Shown: positions 8,065 through 16,763, counted from the first letter of the stretch. The stretch is 61,110 bases of DNA from CAZTDU01 sp050248795 (GCA_050248795.1 JBFWRS010000022.1:1-61110); one strand, 5' to 3'. A program made the numbers and translations. The notes: generated by a model from the sequence alone, not told the origin.

Positions 8065-9278
8065 CGCACCCATCCCGCCACGGCTGGGTGGTGGTGCTGT
8101 GCGCCTTCACCCTGATGTGCGTCGGCTTCGGCTCGGTGTACACCTTCGCCGCCTTCTTCAAGGCGTTCGAGGCCGAGTTCGCGGCATCGCGCGGCACGAT
8201 ATCGCTGGTGTTCTCGCTGTGTGCGCTGCTGTACTTCGCCCTCGGCGCCCCGGCAGGCATGCTGGCGGACAGGTTCGGCGCACGCCGCGTCGCCGTCGCG
8301 GGCGTGCTGTGCCTGGCGGCAGGACTGGCCGCCGCCGGCACTGCCGGCTCGCTCGCCGTGCTGTGTGTCGTCTATGCGCTGGGTGTGGGCCTGGGCGTGG
8401 GCCTCACCTACGTGCCCTCGGTGGGCGCGGTGCAGCCCTGGTTCCAGGCCAACCGCGCCTTCGCCACCGGCATCGCGGTTTCCGGCATCGGCGCGGGCAA
8501 CATCCTGTTTCCGCCGCTCGCGGTGTGGCTGATCGAGCTGCTTGGCTGGCGCGGCGCCTACTTCGCGCTCGCCGCGTTCGCGCTGGTGGTAGCGGGCGCG
8601 GCGGCGCTCGCGATCGACAACAAGGGCGCGGCGCGCACGCTCGCCGAGGCGCCGCCGGCCGCCGGCATGACGCTGCGCGAAGCCATGCGCACGTTCGAGT
8701 TCCGCATGCTGTACCTGACGCTGATCGCCGGCGGGGGATGTACCTTCGTGCCCATGGTGCACCTCGGCCCGTACGCGATCGACGCCGGCTATACCGACGC
8801 GGCGGCGGTCACGCTGGTCAGCCTGATCGGCCTGGGCAGCATGCTTGGGCGCTTTTTCGCCGGCGGCATCGCCGACCGCGTCGGGCGCATTCCGTGCCTC
8901 GCGGGCACCTACGCCGGGCTCGGCCTGATGTTCCTCCTGTGGTGGACCACGCGCGACTACCGCGTGCTGGCGGCTTTCGCGCTGGTCTTCGGTGCCTTCT
9001 ATGGCGGCTTCGTCGCGCTGTTTCCGTCCATCGTCATGGATCTCTTCGGCGCGCGGCAGGTGTCGGGAATCATCGGCACGCTGTACACGGCAACCGGCAT
9101 CGGCACGCTCGCCGGGCCGACGCTGGTCGGCGCGGCCTTCGACGCCACCGGCAGCTACGGCGTGCCGATCCTGGTTTCCGCCGCCATCGAGTTCGCAGCC
9201 GCGGGGGGCGTGCTCGTGCTGATGCGCCGCATGGCGCTTACACTTCCCGCTGAACAAAAACGTGGAATGATGAACTGA
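8061..9278 (+). CDS. MFS transporter, monocarboxylate / oxalate-formate antiporter-like, 405 aa
   Basis: This is a twelve-helix major facilitator of the type annotated as MCT or OxlT-like. It has the DRFGARRVAVAG loop after helix 2 and the equivalent IADRVGRIPCLAG loop in the second half. It starts with TTG overlapping the stop of the RidA-like gene (TTGA), so it is translationally coupled. Such carriers usually import small organic acids. Having two different MFS carriers in one operon suggests separate import and export, or substrate and product traffic. Confidence 0.87.
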   Translation: MTHPSRHGWVVVLCAFTLMCVGFGSVYTFAAFFKAFEAEFAASRGTISLVFSLCALLYFALGAPAGMLADRFGARRVAVAGVLCLAAGLAAAGTAGSLAVLCVVYALGVGLGVGLTYVPSVGAVQPWFQANRAFATGIAVSGIGAGNILFPPLAVWLIELLGWRGAYFALAAFALVVAGAAALAIDNKGAARTLAEAPPAAGMTLREAMRTFEFRMLYLTLIAGGGCTFVPMVHLGPYAIDAGYTDAAAVTLVSLIGLGSMLGRFFAGGIADRVGRIPCLAGTYAGLGLMFLLWWTTRDYRVLAAFALVFGAFYGGFVALFPSIVMDLFGARQVSGIIGTLYTATGIGTLAGPTLVGAAFDATGSYGVPILVSAAIEFAAAGGVLVLMRRMALTLPAEQKRGMMN

Positions 9279-9280
9279 AG

Positions 9281-10402
9281 ATGGCAACGAATGGCGAAAA
9301 ACCCTGGCGGACGCGGATCAGCGGTCCCGGCGTCTGGTCCGGCGACGAGATGCAGTCGCGCAGCGACTGGATGCACGCGCTGGGCGACGCGGAGAAGGCC
9401 GAGCTGCTGGCCGCGGTTGCGCGCGTGCGCGCCGCCGGCACCGCGTGGCTGGAGATGGACAAGGACGGGTTCGGCATCCCGCGCACCGCCGCGCTGCTCG
9501 CGCGTATCTCGGCGCAGCTCGAGAACGGCGCGGGGATCGCGCTGTTGCGCGGACTGCCGCATGAAGCGCTGGGGCAGGAGGGCATGCGGATCGCGCTATG
9601 GGGCGTCGGCCTGCACATGGGAACCGCGGTGTCGCAGAGCCGCTATGGCGAACTGCTGGGCGAAGTGCGCGACTACGGCGAACCGATGGGACTGCCGACC
9701 TCGCGCGGCTACCGCGCGGCGGGCGCATTGCGCTTTCACACCGATCGCTGCGACGTGGTGGTGCTGGCCTGCGTGCGCCAGGGGCGCTCCGGCGGCAACA
9801 ATCTGGTGGTCAGCACGCCGCACATCCACAACGTGCTGCTCGAGCGCGACCCCGAGGCGCTCGATGCATTGCACCAGTACTGGTACCACAGCCGCCAGGG
9901 CGAGGGCCAGCCGCACGAGGCGCCCTGGTTCCGCAACCCGATCTTCTGCCTGCACAAGGGGCGCTTCACCAGCCAGTACTCGCGCGCCTATGTCGAGTCT
10001 GCGGACCAGTTCCTCGATCTGCCGCGGGTCACCGAGGCGCAGTGGCGGGTGCTGGACCTGCTCGCGGAACTCGCGCACAGCGAGAGCTTCCTCACCCGCA
10101 TGGAGCCGGGTGACCTGCAGTTCCTCAACAACCATGTCACCTACCACGCGCGGGATGCGGTGGTGGACTGGGACGAGGCGGAGAAGAAACGCATGCTGTA
10201 TCGCCTGTGGCTGTCGATGCCGCAGGGGCGCGAGCTGCCCGCGGATTTCGATGAACTCTGGGGCCCGACCGCGGCCGGCGCGGTGCGCGGCGGCGTCGTC
10301 GCGGCCGCCGGCTACCGCACGGTGGCCGAGTTGCGCGCCTTGAGGGCGGCTGGCCGCGCGCCCGAGCGCGCCGGCTGGCCGCTGGAAAGGCTGGCTGCCT
10401 GA
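9281..10402 (+). CDS. TauD/TfdA family Fe(II)/2-oxoglutarate-type dioxygenase, 373 aa
   Basis: This is a member of the TauD/TfdA non-heme iron oxygenases. The HxD half of the iron facial triad is His153-Thr-Asp155 in RFHTDRCD. The distal histidine lies in NNHVTYHAR, followed by an arginine suited to 2-oxoglutarate, near residues 285-295. About 150 residues precede the triad, longer than in TauD itself, and place it with the less characterised gamma-butyrobetaine/clavaminate-like relatives. The substrate is unknown. The start is three bases after the MFS stop. Downstream genes encode an amino-acid dehydrogenase-type fold and a sulfite/sulfonate-exporter-type permease, hinting at a nitrogenous or sulfonated substrate. 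Confidence 0.87.
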   Translation: MATNGEKPWRTRISGPGVWSGDEMQSRSDWMHALGDAEKAELLAAVARVRAAGTAWLEMDKDGFGIPRTAALLARISAQLENGAGIALLRGLPHEALGQEGMRIALWGVGLHMGTAVSQSRYGELLGEVRDYGEPMGLPTSRGYRAAGALRFHTDRCDVVVLACVRQGRSGGNNLVVSTPHIHNVLLERDPEALDALHQYWYHSRQGEGQPHEAPWFRNPIFCLHKGRFTSQYSRAYVESADQFLDLPRVTEAQWRVLDLLAELAHSESFLTRMEPGDLQFLNNHVTYHARDAVVDWDEAEKKRMLYRLWLSMPQGRELPADFDELWGPTAAGAVRGGVVAAAGYRTVAELRALRAAGRAPERAGWPLERLAA

Positions 10403-10403
10403 G

Positions 10404-11414
10404 ATGGCAAAGGTTGCTTTCCGCTTCCTCGATCGCGCGCAGGTCACCGCGCTGATGCCGCCGCACGCGGAACTCGTCGACATCGTCGCCGCCGGCCTCG
10501 CCGCGCACGGGCGCAGGGACGTGGTGATGCCGCCCAAGGCGCACATCGATCTCGACTCGCGCTACAACGGCCACTTCAACGTGCTGGTAGGCTGGGCGGG
10601 TCACATCGACCGCGCCGGCGTCAAGGTGACCGGCGACTACGTCGACAACTGGCGCCACGGCCTGCCTTCCGAAGTCGCGCTGGTGACGCTGTACGACCCG
10701 CATCGCGGCGTGCCGCTGGCGATCCTGGACGCGACGCACATCACCGCCTGGCGCACCGGCGCGGTCACCGCGGCAGGCGCCAGGCACCTCGCGCCAGAGA
10801 ATCCGCGCGTGCTGGGCCACATCGGTGCGCGCGGCAGCGCGTTCCCGAACCTGGCGCTGCTCGCCAGCCAGTACGCCTTCGACGAGGTGCGCATCCATTC
10901 GAAGCGCGCCGAGAGCCGCGAGCGGCTGGCGCAGCGCGCGCGCAGCGAGCTCGGCCTGAACGCGATCGCCGTCGACTCCGTGGAGCAGTGCGTGCGCGGC
11001 GCGCAGATCGTCGTCGAGGCGACGCGGCTCGAGGCCCCCGAATTGCTGCTGCGCGACGAATGGCTGGAACCCGGCTGCCTGCTGGTCACCTACGGCTGGA
11101 AGATGGTGGTCGACCCGCGTACGGTGCTGTCCGCCGGCAAGGTGGTGGTCGACGACTGGGCGCAATGCACGAAGGGCGGGCAGTTGCAGCCGATGATAGA
11201 GAGCGGGCAGCTCACGCGCGAGCGCGTGCATGCGGAGATCGGCGAAGTCGTCGCGGGCCTGCGACCGGGGCGCACCTCGGCGGATGAGCGCATCGTGTTC
11301 TGGCACCGCGGCTTCGCCATCAGCGACATCGTCGTCGGCCACGCGGTCCTCGCGCGCGCCGAGGCGGCGGACGTCGGCACCATGTTGACCCTGTTCGACA
11401 TGCCGGACGAGTGA
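10404..11414 (+). CDS. ornithine cyclodeaminase / mu-crystallin family protein, 336 aa
   Basis: This is an NAD(P)-dependent enzyme of the OCD/mu-crystallin family. Members include ornithine cyclodeaminase, alanine dehydrogenase, ketimine reductase and opine-type dehydrogenases. Visible features are the substrate-carboxylate region GVKVTGDYVDN, the dinucleotide loop GHIGARGSAF near residue 138, and the catalytic aspartate area GKVVVDDWAQC near residue 245. The glycine loop lacks the usual second glycine arrangement GxGxQA (here GARGSA), so cofactor use may differ. It is packed between the dioxygenase and a spermidine-synthase-like gene (TGATG overlap). Confidence 0.87.
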   Translation: MAKVAFRFLDRAQVTALMPPHAELVDIVAAGLAAHGRRDVVMPPKAHIDLDSRYNGHFNVLVGWAGHIDRAGVKVTGDYVDNWRHGLPSEVALVTLYDPHRGVPLAILDATHITAWRTGAVTAAGARHLAPENPRVLGHIGARGSAFPNLALLASQYAFDEVRIHSKRAESRERLAQRARSELGLNAIAVDSVEQCVRGAQIVVEATRLEAPELLLRDEWLEPGCLLVTYGWKMVVDPRTVLSAGKVVVDDWAQCTKGGQLQPMIESGQLTRERVHAEIGEVVAGLRPGRTSADERIVFWHRGFAISDIVVGHAVLARAEAADVGTMLTLFDMPDE

Positions 11415-12181
11415 TGCCCCGGCGCGGTACGCCGCCGCCGATCGCGGTGAGCGACGCGGCGGGTGTGCGCACGCTGCACATCGGCGGCACCGCAATGCAG
11501 AGCGCAATGCGCCTGGATGCGCCGTTCGCGCTGCAACTGGACTACACGCGCTGCATGATGGCGTTCCTGCTCTTTCACCCGCAGCCGCGCCGGGCGCTGC
11601 TGATCGGCCTGGGCGGCGGCTCGATCGCGAAGTTCCTGCACCGGCACTTCAGGACCCTGCGCGTGAAGGCGGTGGAGATCGACCCCCGTGTGGTCGGCGT
11701 GGCGAGGTCGCAGTTCGCGCTGCCGCCGGATGATGCGCGCCTCGAGGTGGAGGTCGGCGATGGCGCCGCCGCGCTGTCGACTGGCTGCTGCGACCTGCTG
11801 GTCGCGGACGCGTTCGACGACGAGACGCCGGTAGGCCACCTGGCGGGCGAGGAGTTCTACCGCGCCGCGTGGGACGCGCTCGCCACGCCCGGCGTGCTGG
11901 TGACGAACCTGATGAGCGACGACCCGAAGCTCGATTCCCGCCTGCAGGCGCTCAAGCGCGCGTTTGGTGGCGCGGCGGCGCGCCTGCCCGCGCTGAGCGA
12001 CCCGAACCTGATCGCCTTCGGCCTGAAGGGAATGCCGGCGCGGATCCCGCGCGAACTGCTGCTCGCGCGCGCGCGCGGCCTGGAAGCGCGCTACGGCCTG
12101 CCGTTTCGCCGCTACGCGAAGGGGCTGCGCGGCATGACCAGGGGCAAGGCCGCCGAACTGCTGCTCGCGGACGGGGCCTGA
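11414..12181 (+). CDS. spermidine-synthase-like (SAM-fold) protein, 255 aa
   Basis: This has the Rossmann-type fold of spermidine synthases and class I methyltransferases. Motif I is LLIGLGGGSIAKFL, motif II is AVEIDPRVVGVAR, and motif IV is LLVADAFDDETP. The two acidic residues corresponding to the polyamine-binding pair of SpeE are kept (DAFD). The GGGDG signature of true aminopropyltransferases is missing, so the donor may be SAM rather than decarboxylated SAM. It starts at an ATG overlapping the upstream stop (TGATG). It may be a methyltransferase acting on the product of the cluster; activity is unproven. Confidence 0.82.
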   Translation: MPRRGTPPPIAVSDAAGVRTLHIGGTAMQSAMRLDAPFALQLDYTRCMMAFLLFHPQPRRALLIGLGGGSIAKFLHRHFRTLRVKAVEIDPRVVGVARSQFALPPDDARLEVEVGDGAAALSTGCCDLLVADAFDDETPVGHLAGEEFYRAAWDALATPGVLVTNLMSDDPKLDSRLQALKRAFGGAAARLPALSDPNLIAFGLKGMPARIPRELLLARARGLEARYGLPFRRYAKGLRGMTRGKAAELLLADGA

Positions 12182-12928
12182 GTGGAGATCGTTCCGCTCG
12201 AGATCCTTGCGCTTGCCTGCATCGCCTTCCTCGGCGCCGTGATTTTCGGCATCACGGGTTTCGGCTCCGCACTGCTGACGATCCCGCTCTCGACCTTCGT
12301 CGTGCCGCTGCCGTTCGCGCTGGCGATGTTCGCGCTGCTCGACCTGGTCGGCGCCGCGCGCATCGGCTTCGAGGACCCGAAGAACGCGGTACGCGCGGAG
12401 TGGATGCGCATGCTGCCGATGATCCTCGCCGGGTCGGTGACCGGTGTGACGCTGCTGGTGAACCTGCCGCGCCAGGTGGCGATGTTCGCGCTGGCGGCGT
12501 TCGTCATCTCGATGGGCGTATCGACTTTCGTGCGCGGCGGCGCGCTGCGCACCGTCAGCCGGGGCTGGGCGTATCCGGCGGGCTACGCCGGCGGCATCAC
12601 CAGCACGCTGTTCGGCGCCGGCGGCCCGCCGTATGCGATCTACCTGTCTCGCAGAGGACTCACGAAGGAGCAGTACCGCGCCACGCTGGGGCGCTGCGCG
12701 CTGATGAGCATCTCGATACGCGTGCTGGCGTTCATCGCCTCCGGCCTGCTGCTGGACCCGCGCGTGTGGCTCACGGCGCTGTTCGTGTTCCCGGCAACCT
12801 GGCTTGGCATCACCGTCGCGCGGCGCATCTTCCGCATCATGTCGCGCGACCTGCTGATGCGCATCATCGCGCTGGGGCTGCTCGCGACCGGCGCGTCGCT
12901 CGCCGTGCGCGCTTCGCTCCTCCTTTAG
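12182..12928 (+). CDS. TauE/SafE family membrane permease, 248 aa
   Basis: This is a small integral membrane protein of the TauE/SafE (DUF81) family, linked to export of sulfite, sulfoacetate or other organic anions. Two related halves are visible, with GITGFGSALLTIPL in the first and FGAGGPPYAIYLS at the start of the second. About seven to eight hydrophobic segments follow. The GTG start directly abuts the upstream TGA stop. It closes the eight-gene plus-strand cluster and overlaps the convergent gor gene by four bases. Confidence 0.86.
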   Translation: MEIVPLEILALACIAFLGAVIFGITGFGSALLTIPLSTFVVPLPFALAMFALLDLVGAARIGFEDPKNAVRAEWMRMLPMILAGSVTGVTLLVNLPRQVAMFALAAFVISMGVSTFVRGGALRTVSRGWAYPAGYAGGITSTLFGAGGPPYAIYLSRRGLTKEQYRATLGRCALMSISIRVLAFIASGLLLDPRVWLTALFVFPATWLGITVARRIFRIMSRDLLMRIIALGLLATGASLAVRASLLL

Positions 12929-14277
12929 GCCGACTTCTCCCGCATCGTCACGAACTCCTCGGCGGCGGTGGGATGGATGCCGATGGTGGCGTCGAACTGC
13001 GCCTTCGTCGCGCCGAGCTTCACCGCGATGGCGATGCCCTGGATCACCTCGCCCGCATCGGGTCCGATCATGTGCGCGCCGAGCACGCGCTGCGATGCCG
13101 TGTCCACCACCAGCTTCATGAAGGTGCGCTCCTGGTTGCCCGAGAGCGTGTTCATCAGCGCGCGGAACGAGGCCTTGTAGACGTCGACCGCGCCATGGCG
13201 GGCGCGGGCATCTTCTTCCGACAGCCCGACGGTGGCGACGTTGGGGTGCGAGAACACCGCGGTCGGCACGTTGTCGTGGTCGATCGGCGTGGGTTCATGC
13301 CGGAACAGCGTCTTCGCCAGCGCCATGCCCTCGGCGGTCGCCACCGGCGTCAGGTTGATGCGGTTGGTGACGTCGCCGATGGCGTGGATCGAGGCTACCG
13401 AGCTCCGCGCATACGGATCCACCTTGACCGCACCGTCGGCGGCCAGCGCGACGCCGGCTGCCTCGAGGCCGAGGCCCGCGGTGTTCGGCTTGCGGCCGGT
13501 GGCGAACATCACCAGGCCGGCGCGTCGCGTCGACCCGTCCTTGAAGCTGGTGACGAGGTCGTCGCCCGACCTTTCCAGCTTCGCCGGGTCGGCCTGCAGC
13601 AGCACTTCGATGCCCTTGCGCCGCAGTTCCTCCGCGATCCGATCGCCGATCTCGGCATCGAAGCCGCGCAGCAGGCGCGCGCCGCGGTATGCCACGCTGG
13701 TGTTCACGCCCAGGCCGTGGAAGATGGATGCGAATTCCAGCGCGATGTAGCCGCCGCCGATCACCAGCGCGCTCTGCGGCAGCCGCGGGAGGAAGAAGGC
13801 GTCGTCCGATGTGATGCCGAGATCGCTCCCCGGGATATCCGGCACCACCGTGCGCGAGCCGGTGGCGATGAGTATGTGGCGCGCGGTGTACCGCTTGCCG
13901 TCGAGTTCCACCGTGTGCGCGTCCGCGAGGCTGGCGCGGCCGCGCAGGATCGTCACGCCGGCCTTCGCGAGCAGGCTTTCGTATACGCCGTTCAGGCGCG
14001 CAATCTCGCGGTCCTTGTTCCGCACCAGCGTCGGCCAGTCGAACGAGGGCTCGGGCACGCTCCAGCCGTAGCCTGCGGCGTCGTGGAACAGCTCCGCGAA
14101 GTGCGCGGCGTAGGAGAACAGCTTCTTCGGTATGCAGCCGACGTTCACGCAGGTGCCGCCGAACCAGCGCTCCTCGGCAATGGCGACGCGCGCGCCGAAC
14201 GCGGCCGACATGCGGCTGGCGCGCACGCCGCCGGAGCCGCCGCCGATCGTGAACAGGTCGTAGTCGAACTGCGCCAA
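12925..14277 (-). CDS. gor: glutathione-disulfide reductase
   Basis: This is a cytosolic FAD- and NADPH-dependent reductase that regenerates GSH from GSSG. The FAD loop is TIGGGSGGVRA at residues 10-20. The redox disulfide is Cys43/Cys48 in GGTCVNVGCIPKK. The NAD(P)-binding loop is VIGGGYIALEF near residue 173, and the C-terminal HPTAAEEFVTM holds the catalytic His/Glu. The length of 450 aa is typical. Lack of an adjacent regulator such as OxyR is unremarkable. gshA lies about 47 kb away in the same window. Confidence 0.95.
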   Translation of the reverse strand: MAQFDYDLFTIGGGSGGVRASRMSAAFGARVAIAEERWFGGTCVNVGCIPKKLFSYAAHFAELFHDAAGYGWSVPEPSFDWPTLVRNKDREIARLNGVYESLLAKAGVTILRGRASLADAHTVELDGKRYTARHILIATGSRTVVPDIPGSDLGITSDDAFFLPRLPQSALVIGGGYIALEFASIFHGLGVNTSVAYRGARLLRGFDAEIGDRIAEELRRKGIEVLLQADPAKLERSGDDLVTSFKDGSTRRAGLVMFATGRKPNTAGLGLEAAGVALAADGAVKVDPYARSSVASIHAIGDVTNRINLTPVATAEGMALAKTLFRHEPTPIDHDNVPTAVFSHPNVATVGLSEEDARARHGAVDVYKASFRALMNTLSGNQERTFMKLVVDTASQRVLGAHMIGPDAGEVIQGIAIAVKLGATKAQFDATIGIHPTAAEEFVTMREKSA

Positions 14278-14308
14278 GACCGGCGCTACCGGGAGGACAA
14301 CGGGAAGG

Positions 14309-14572
14309 CTACTTCAGGTTCGGCAGGTTCAGCTCGACCAGCTCGAGCGGGCCGGAGATGTCCGACATGCCTTCCTTGCCGGCCAGCCACTTCAGCGCGT
14401 TCTTCACGCTGGTTTCGATCTGCGCGCGCGGCATGCCTTCGATGCCGGCGAACATCTGCGCGAGTTCGTTCTGACCCTTGGCCTGCGCCAGCATGCGCAC
14501 CTTGGCAAGCAAACCCTCGATCGCCGCGCGATCCATGTTCGTCACCAGCTTCATCGTGCTGTCGTGGGCCAT
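14309..14572 (-). CDS. small conserved hypothetical protein, 87 aa
   Basis: The protein is helical with no recognised domain. It begins MAHDSTMKLVTNMDR and ends in a leucine/proline-rich ELVELNLPNLK tail. A GAGGAG ribosome-binding site seven bases before the ATG supports the start. It lies between gor and the NUDIX/MBL fusion on the same strand, 31 bases from gor. The charged N-terminal helix and the MSDISGP turn suggest a small helical bundle; no function is assigned. Confidence 0.65.
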   Translation of the reverse strand: MAHDSTMKLVTNMDRAAIEGLLAKVRMLAQAKGQNELAQMFAGIEGMPRAQIETSVKNALKWLAGKEGMSDISGPLELVELNLPNLK

Positions 14573-14613
14573 TGCGTACTCCTCTCGATGCCGGGGTTCG
14601 ATACACGGGCATT

Positions 14614-16287
14614 CTAGCCCGGCTGGGCAGCCCTTTCCACCCGGTAGCGGCCGGCTTCGAGCGCAATGCGTCCTTCTTCGACGAGCTTGCCCAGGTGCGC
14701 GGCGAGCGAACGCGCGGCAACCTGGTGCAGGCGCGGCGACACGTCGTCGTAGACGCGGGGCAGCAGTTCGTCCGCGCTTGCCTCGCCGAGCGCGCGCACG
14801 GCGTCGAGCACCTTCGCTTCGCGCTTCAGCCGGTGCGCGATCAGCCTGCGGATCTCCTTCCCGGGGTCGCCGATGAGGTAGCCATGTCCGGGCGCGAGGA
14901 TCGCCGGCTGCAGCCCGATGGCCTGCTCGAGCGAATCGAGGTAAGCGCGCATGTTGCCGTCGGGTGGATTGATGACGACCGTCGAGCCCTGCATCACGTG
15001 GTCGCCGGTGAACAGCATGCCGGTTTCCTCGAGCAGGTAGCACAGGTGGTTCGACGCGTGCCCCGGCGTGTGGATCGCGCGCAAGGTGACGCCGCCGAGC
15101 GCGATGCGTTCGCCGTGCACGGGGACGCGGTCGGGCGCGAAGTTGCGGTCCTGGCTGCCGCCCGGCGGCGCCGGCATGCCGAGCACCTGCGCGCCGGTCG
15201 CCTGCTTCAGCGCTGCTGCGCCGGGCGAATGGTCCACGTGCGTATGCGTGCACAGGATCCAGCGGATGCGGCCCGCGCCGGCGGCGAGCAGCGCGTCGCG
15301 GTGCGCGGCGACGTCGGGTCCCGGATCGATCACCGCGAGATCGCCCTTGCCGACGAGATAGGCGTTGGTGCCCGGGCCGGTCATCATTCCCGGGTTTGGC
15401 GCGATGACGCGCGTGACGAAGTCGTCGAGGCGCTTGGGCACGTCGGCCTTGAGCGCAACGATCGAATTCCCGGTCTCCTCGGGGTCGCACCAGTGGATCT
15501 CGAAGTAAGCCGGGTCAGAGCGCCCATGCAGCTGGCGTGCGCCATCCTCGGCGATCGCAAAGCAGGCGGCGTTCAGCTCCACTTCCTTCTCGTGCGCATG
15601 CGCGAGCGCATCCTCGGCGCGCTGGAACGCGGCGAAATGTGCGAGCGTCGTGCGGGTGGCGAACACCACCTCGATCTCGCCGCGCGCGCTGCGCTCGATG
15701 GCGTGGCCAGGCCGGATCCAGACGTTGTCTATGGTTTCACCTTCGTCGTGCGAGCCTTCCTGGCCGGGTGGCGCGATGGCGACGAAGAAGCGCGTGTCGA
15801 ACCTGCGCGGGCGACCCGCCGGCGTGATCCAGTGCGCGAACCACGCGATGCTGCGCGCCGGCAGGTACAGGCGTTCCTTCTCGAGGAAGTCGGCGAAGGC
15901 GAGTTCCCCCGCATTGAGTGGCGCGCGCAGTTCACCCAGCGCGGCAACCCGCGCCGGGTCGACGAAGCTGCCGGAATCGTCGACCGCCAGCAGGATGCCG
16001 GCTTCCTCGAAGCACTCGCGTGCCGCCGCCACCCAGTAAGCGAGGCCGCCCGATGGCAGGCCCAGGCGCGCGCTCGCCTGGGCGTCGTCCAGGCCGAGCA
16101 CGCGGCGCGCGATGCGCTCGTCCGCGTCGGCGGGGTCGACGCGGCCACCCGGGAACACGTAGGCTCCGGCGACGAACTTTGCCTGCAGCGTTCGCCGCAG
16201 CATGAACACTTCGGGACCCTCGGTGCTGTCGCGCAGCAGCACGATGGTTGCCGCCGGGCGCGGCGTCAGCTTCGCGTCGGCGGCCAT
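14614..16287 (-). CDS. NUDIX hydrolase / metallo-beta-lactamase fold fusion protein, 557 aa
   Basis: Two enzyme domains lie in one chain. Residues 8-200 form a NUDIX domain of the coenzyme-A-diphosphatase-like type, with a split Nudix box ending in AARECFEEAGILL (residues 87-99). Residues 285-490 are a metallo-beta-lactamase-fold hydrolase of the LACTB2 type, with THTHVDH (His348, His350, Asp352, His353) and GHASNH as metal ligands. A C-terminal LACTB2-like winged helix follows. NUDIX would hydrolyse a nucleoside-diphosphate-linked metabolite; the MBL domain may be a thioesterase or nuclease. Its ATG is 40 bases from the upstream small gene. Confidence 0.88.
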   Translation of the reverse strand: MAADAKLTPRPAATIVLLRDSTEGPEVFMLRRTLQAKFVAGAYVFPGGRVDPADADERIARRVLGLDDAQASARLGLPSGGLAYWVAAARECFEEAGILLAVDDSGSFVDPARVAALGELRAPLNAGELAFADFLEKERLYLPARSIAWFAHWITPAGRPRRFDTRFFVAIAPPGQEGSHDEGETIDNVWIRPGHAIERSARGEIEVVFATRTTLAHFAAFQRAEDALAHAHEKEVELNAACFAIAEDGARQLHGRSDPAYFEIHWCDPEETGNSIVALKADVPKRLDDFVTRVIAPNPGMMTGPGTNAYLVGKGDLAVIDPGPDVAAHRDALLAAGAGRIRWILCTHTHVDHSPGAAALKQATGAQVLGMPAPPGGSQDRNFAPDRVPVHGERIALGGVTLRAIHTPGHASNHLCYLLEETGMLFTGDHVMQGSTVVINPPDGNMRAYLDSLEQAIGLQPAILAPGHGYLIGDPGKEIRRLIAHRLKREAKVLDAVRALGEASADELLPRVYDDVSPRLHQVAARSLAAHLGKLVEEGRIALEAGRYRVERAAQPG

Positions 16288-16327
16288 CAGCGGTCGCGGC
16301 GGGCGCGCGACTCGCCCTCGTCGTTCG

Positions 16328-16507
16328 TCAGCAGGCCTTTCCGAAACATGGCTGCACCTCTGCTCTGGGAAGCAGCCATTTTATCCGTGCGGCGAGGGCG
16401 GACAGCAGCGCGTTCACCTGCCTGGCACGCGCCTGGTGGGCCTGCGCGCGAATCTCGTCCAGCAATTCCGGGTGCCGGCGAAGGTCTTCGATGCTGATCG
16501 GTGTCAT
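16328..16507 (-). CDS. small hypothetical protein, 59 aa
   Basis: This is a short basic helical protein, starting MTPISIEDLRRHPELLDEI with an Ala/Arg-rich helix, and ending PCFGKAC. It lies 13 bases after the DUF2917 gene on the same strand. The N-terminal 'ISIEDLRRHPELL' pattern recalls small proteins often found beside DUF2917/DUF1127-type genes, but I cannot name a family. Two cysteines at the C-terminus are unusual for such a short chain. Confidence 0.5.
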   Translation of the reverse strand: MTPISIEDLRRHPELLDEIRAQAHQARARQVNALLSALAARIKWLLPRAEVQPCFGKAC

Positions 16508-16520
16508 GTCGGTCTCCGCG

Positions 16521-16742
16521 TCAGGCGAGGGAAAGCGTCGCCGGGGTGAGCGCCTGCACCAGCGCGCCCCTGACCAGCCGGTGGCAGGCACCGGGTTCGA
16601 GGACGACATCCTTGCGCGTGCCGTCCTCGGTGACCCAGATCGCGCCGTCGGTGCTGCAGACGACATGGCCGGCTGCATCGTCCAGCCGCAGCACCTGGCC
16701 CTTGGCCAGTTGCAGCGTCCCGCTCGAGAGTTCTATGTGCAT
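16521..16742 (-). CDS. DUF2917 domain-containing protein, 73 aa
   Basis: This small beta-rich protein matches the DUF2917 pattern: a first segment ending GQVLRLDDAAG, then IWVTEDGTRKDVVLEPGACHRLV. No biochemical role is established. The ATG giving MHIELSSG follows a GAGGAG site and is preferred over an upstream ATG at 16766 that would lie inside a palindrome. The gene is divergent from a LysR regulator, an arrangement that suggests control by that regulator. Confidence 0.8.
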   Translation of the reverse strand: MHIELSSGTLQLAKGQVLRLDDAAGHVVCSTDGAIWVTEDGTRKDVVLEPGACHRLVRGALVQALTPATLSLA

Positions 16743-16763
16743 GGTGTGCTCCTCGTCGTGTGG

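Noticed and set aside
11869..16497. 1542-codon plus-strand open frame
   Set aside because: It is a GC-rich shadow across tauE, gor and the NUDIX/MBL gene, with no domain and implausible Arg/Gly-rich composition.
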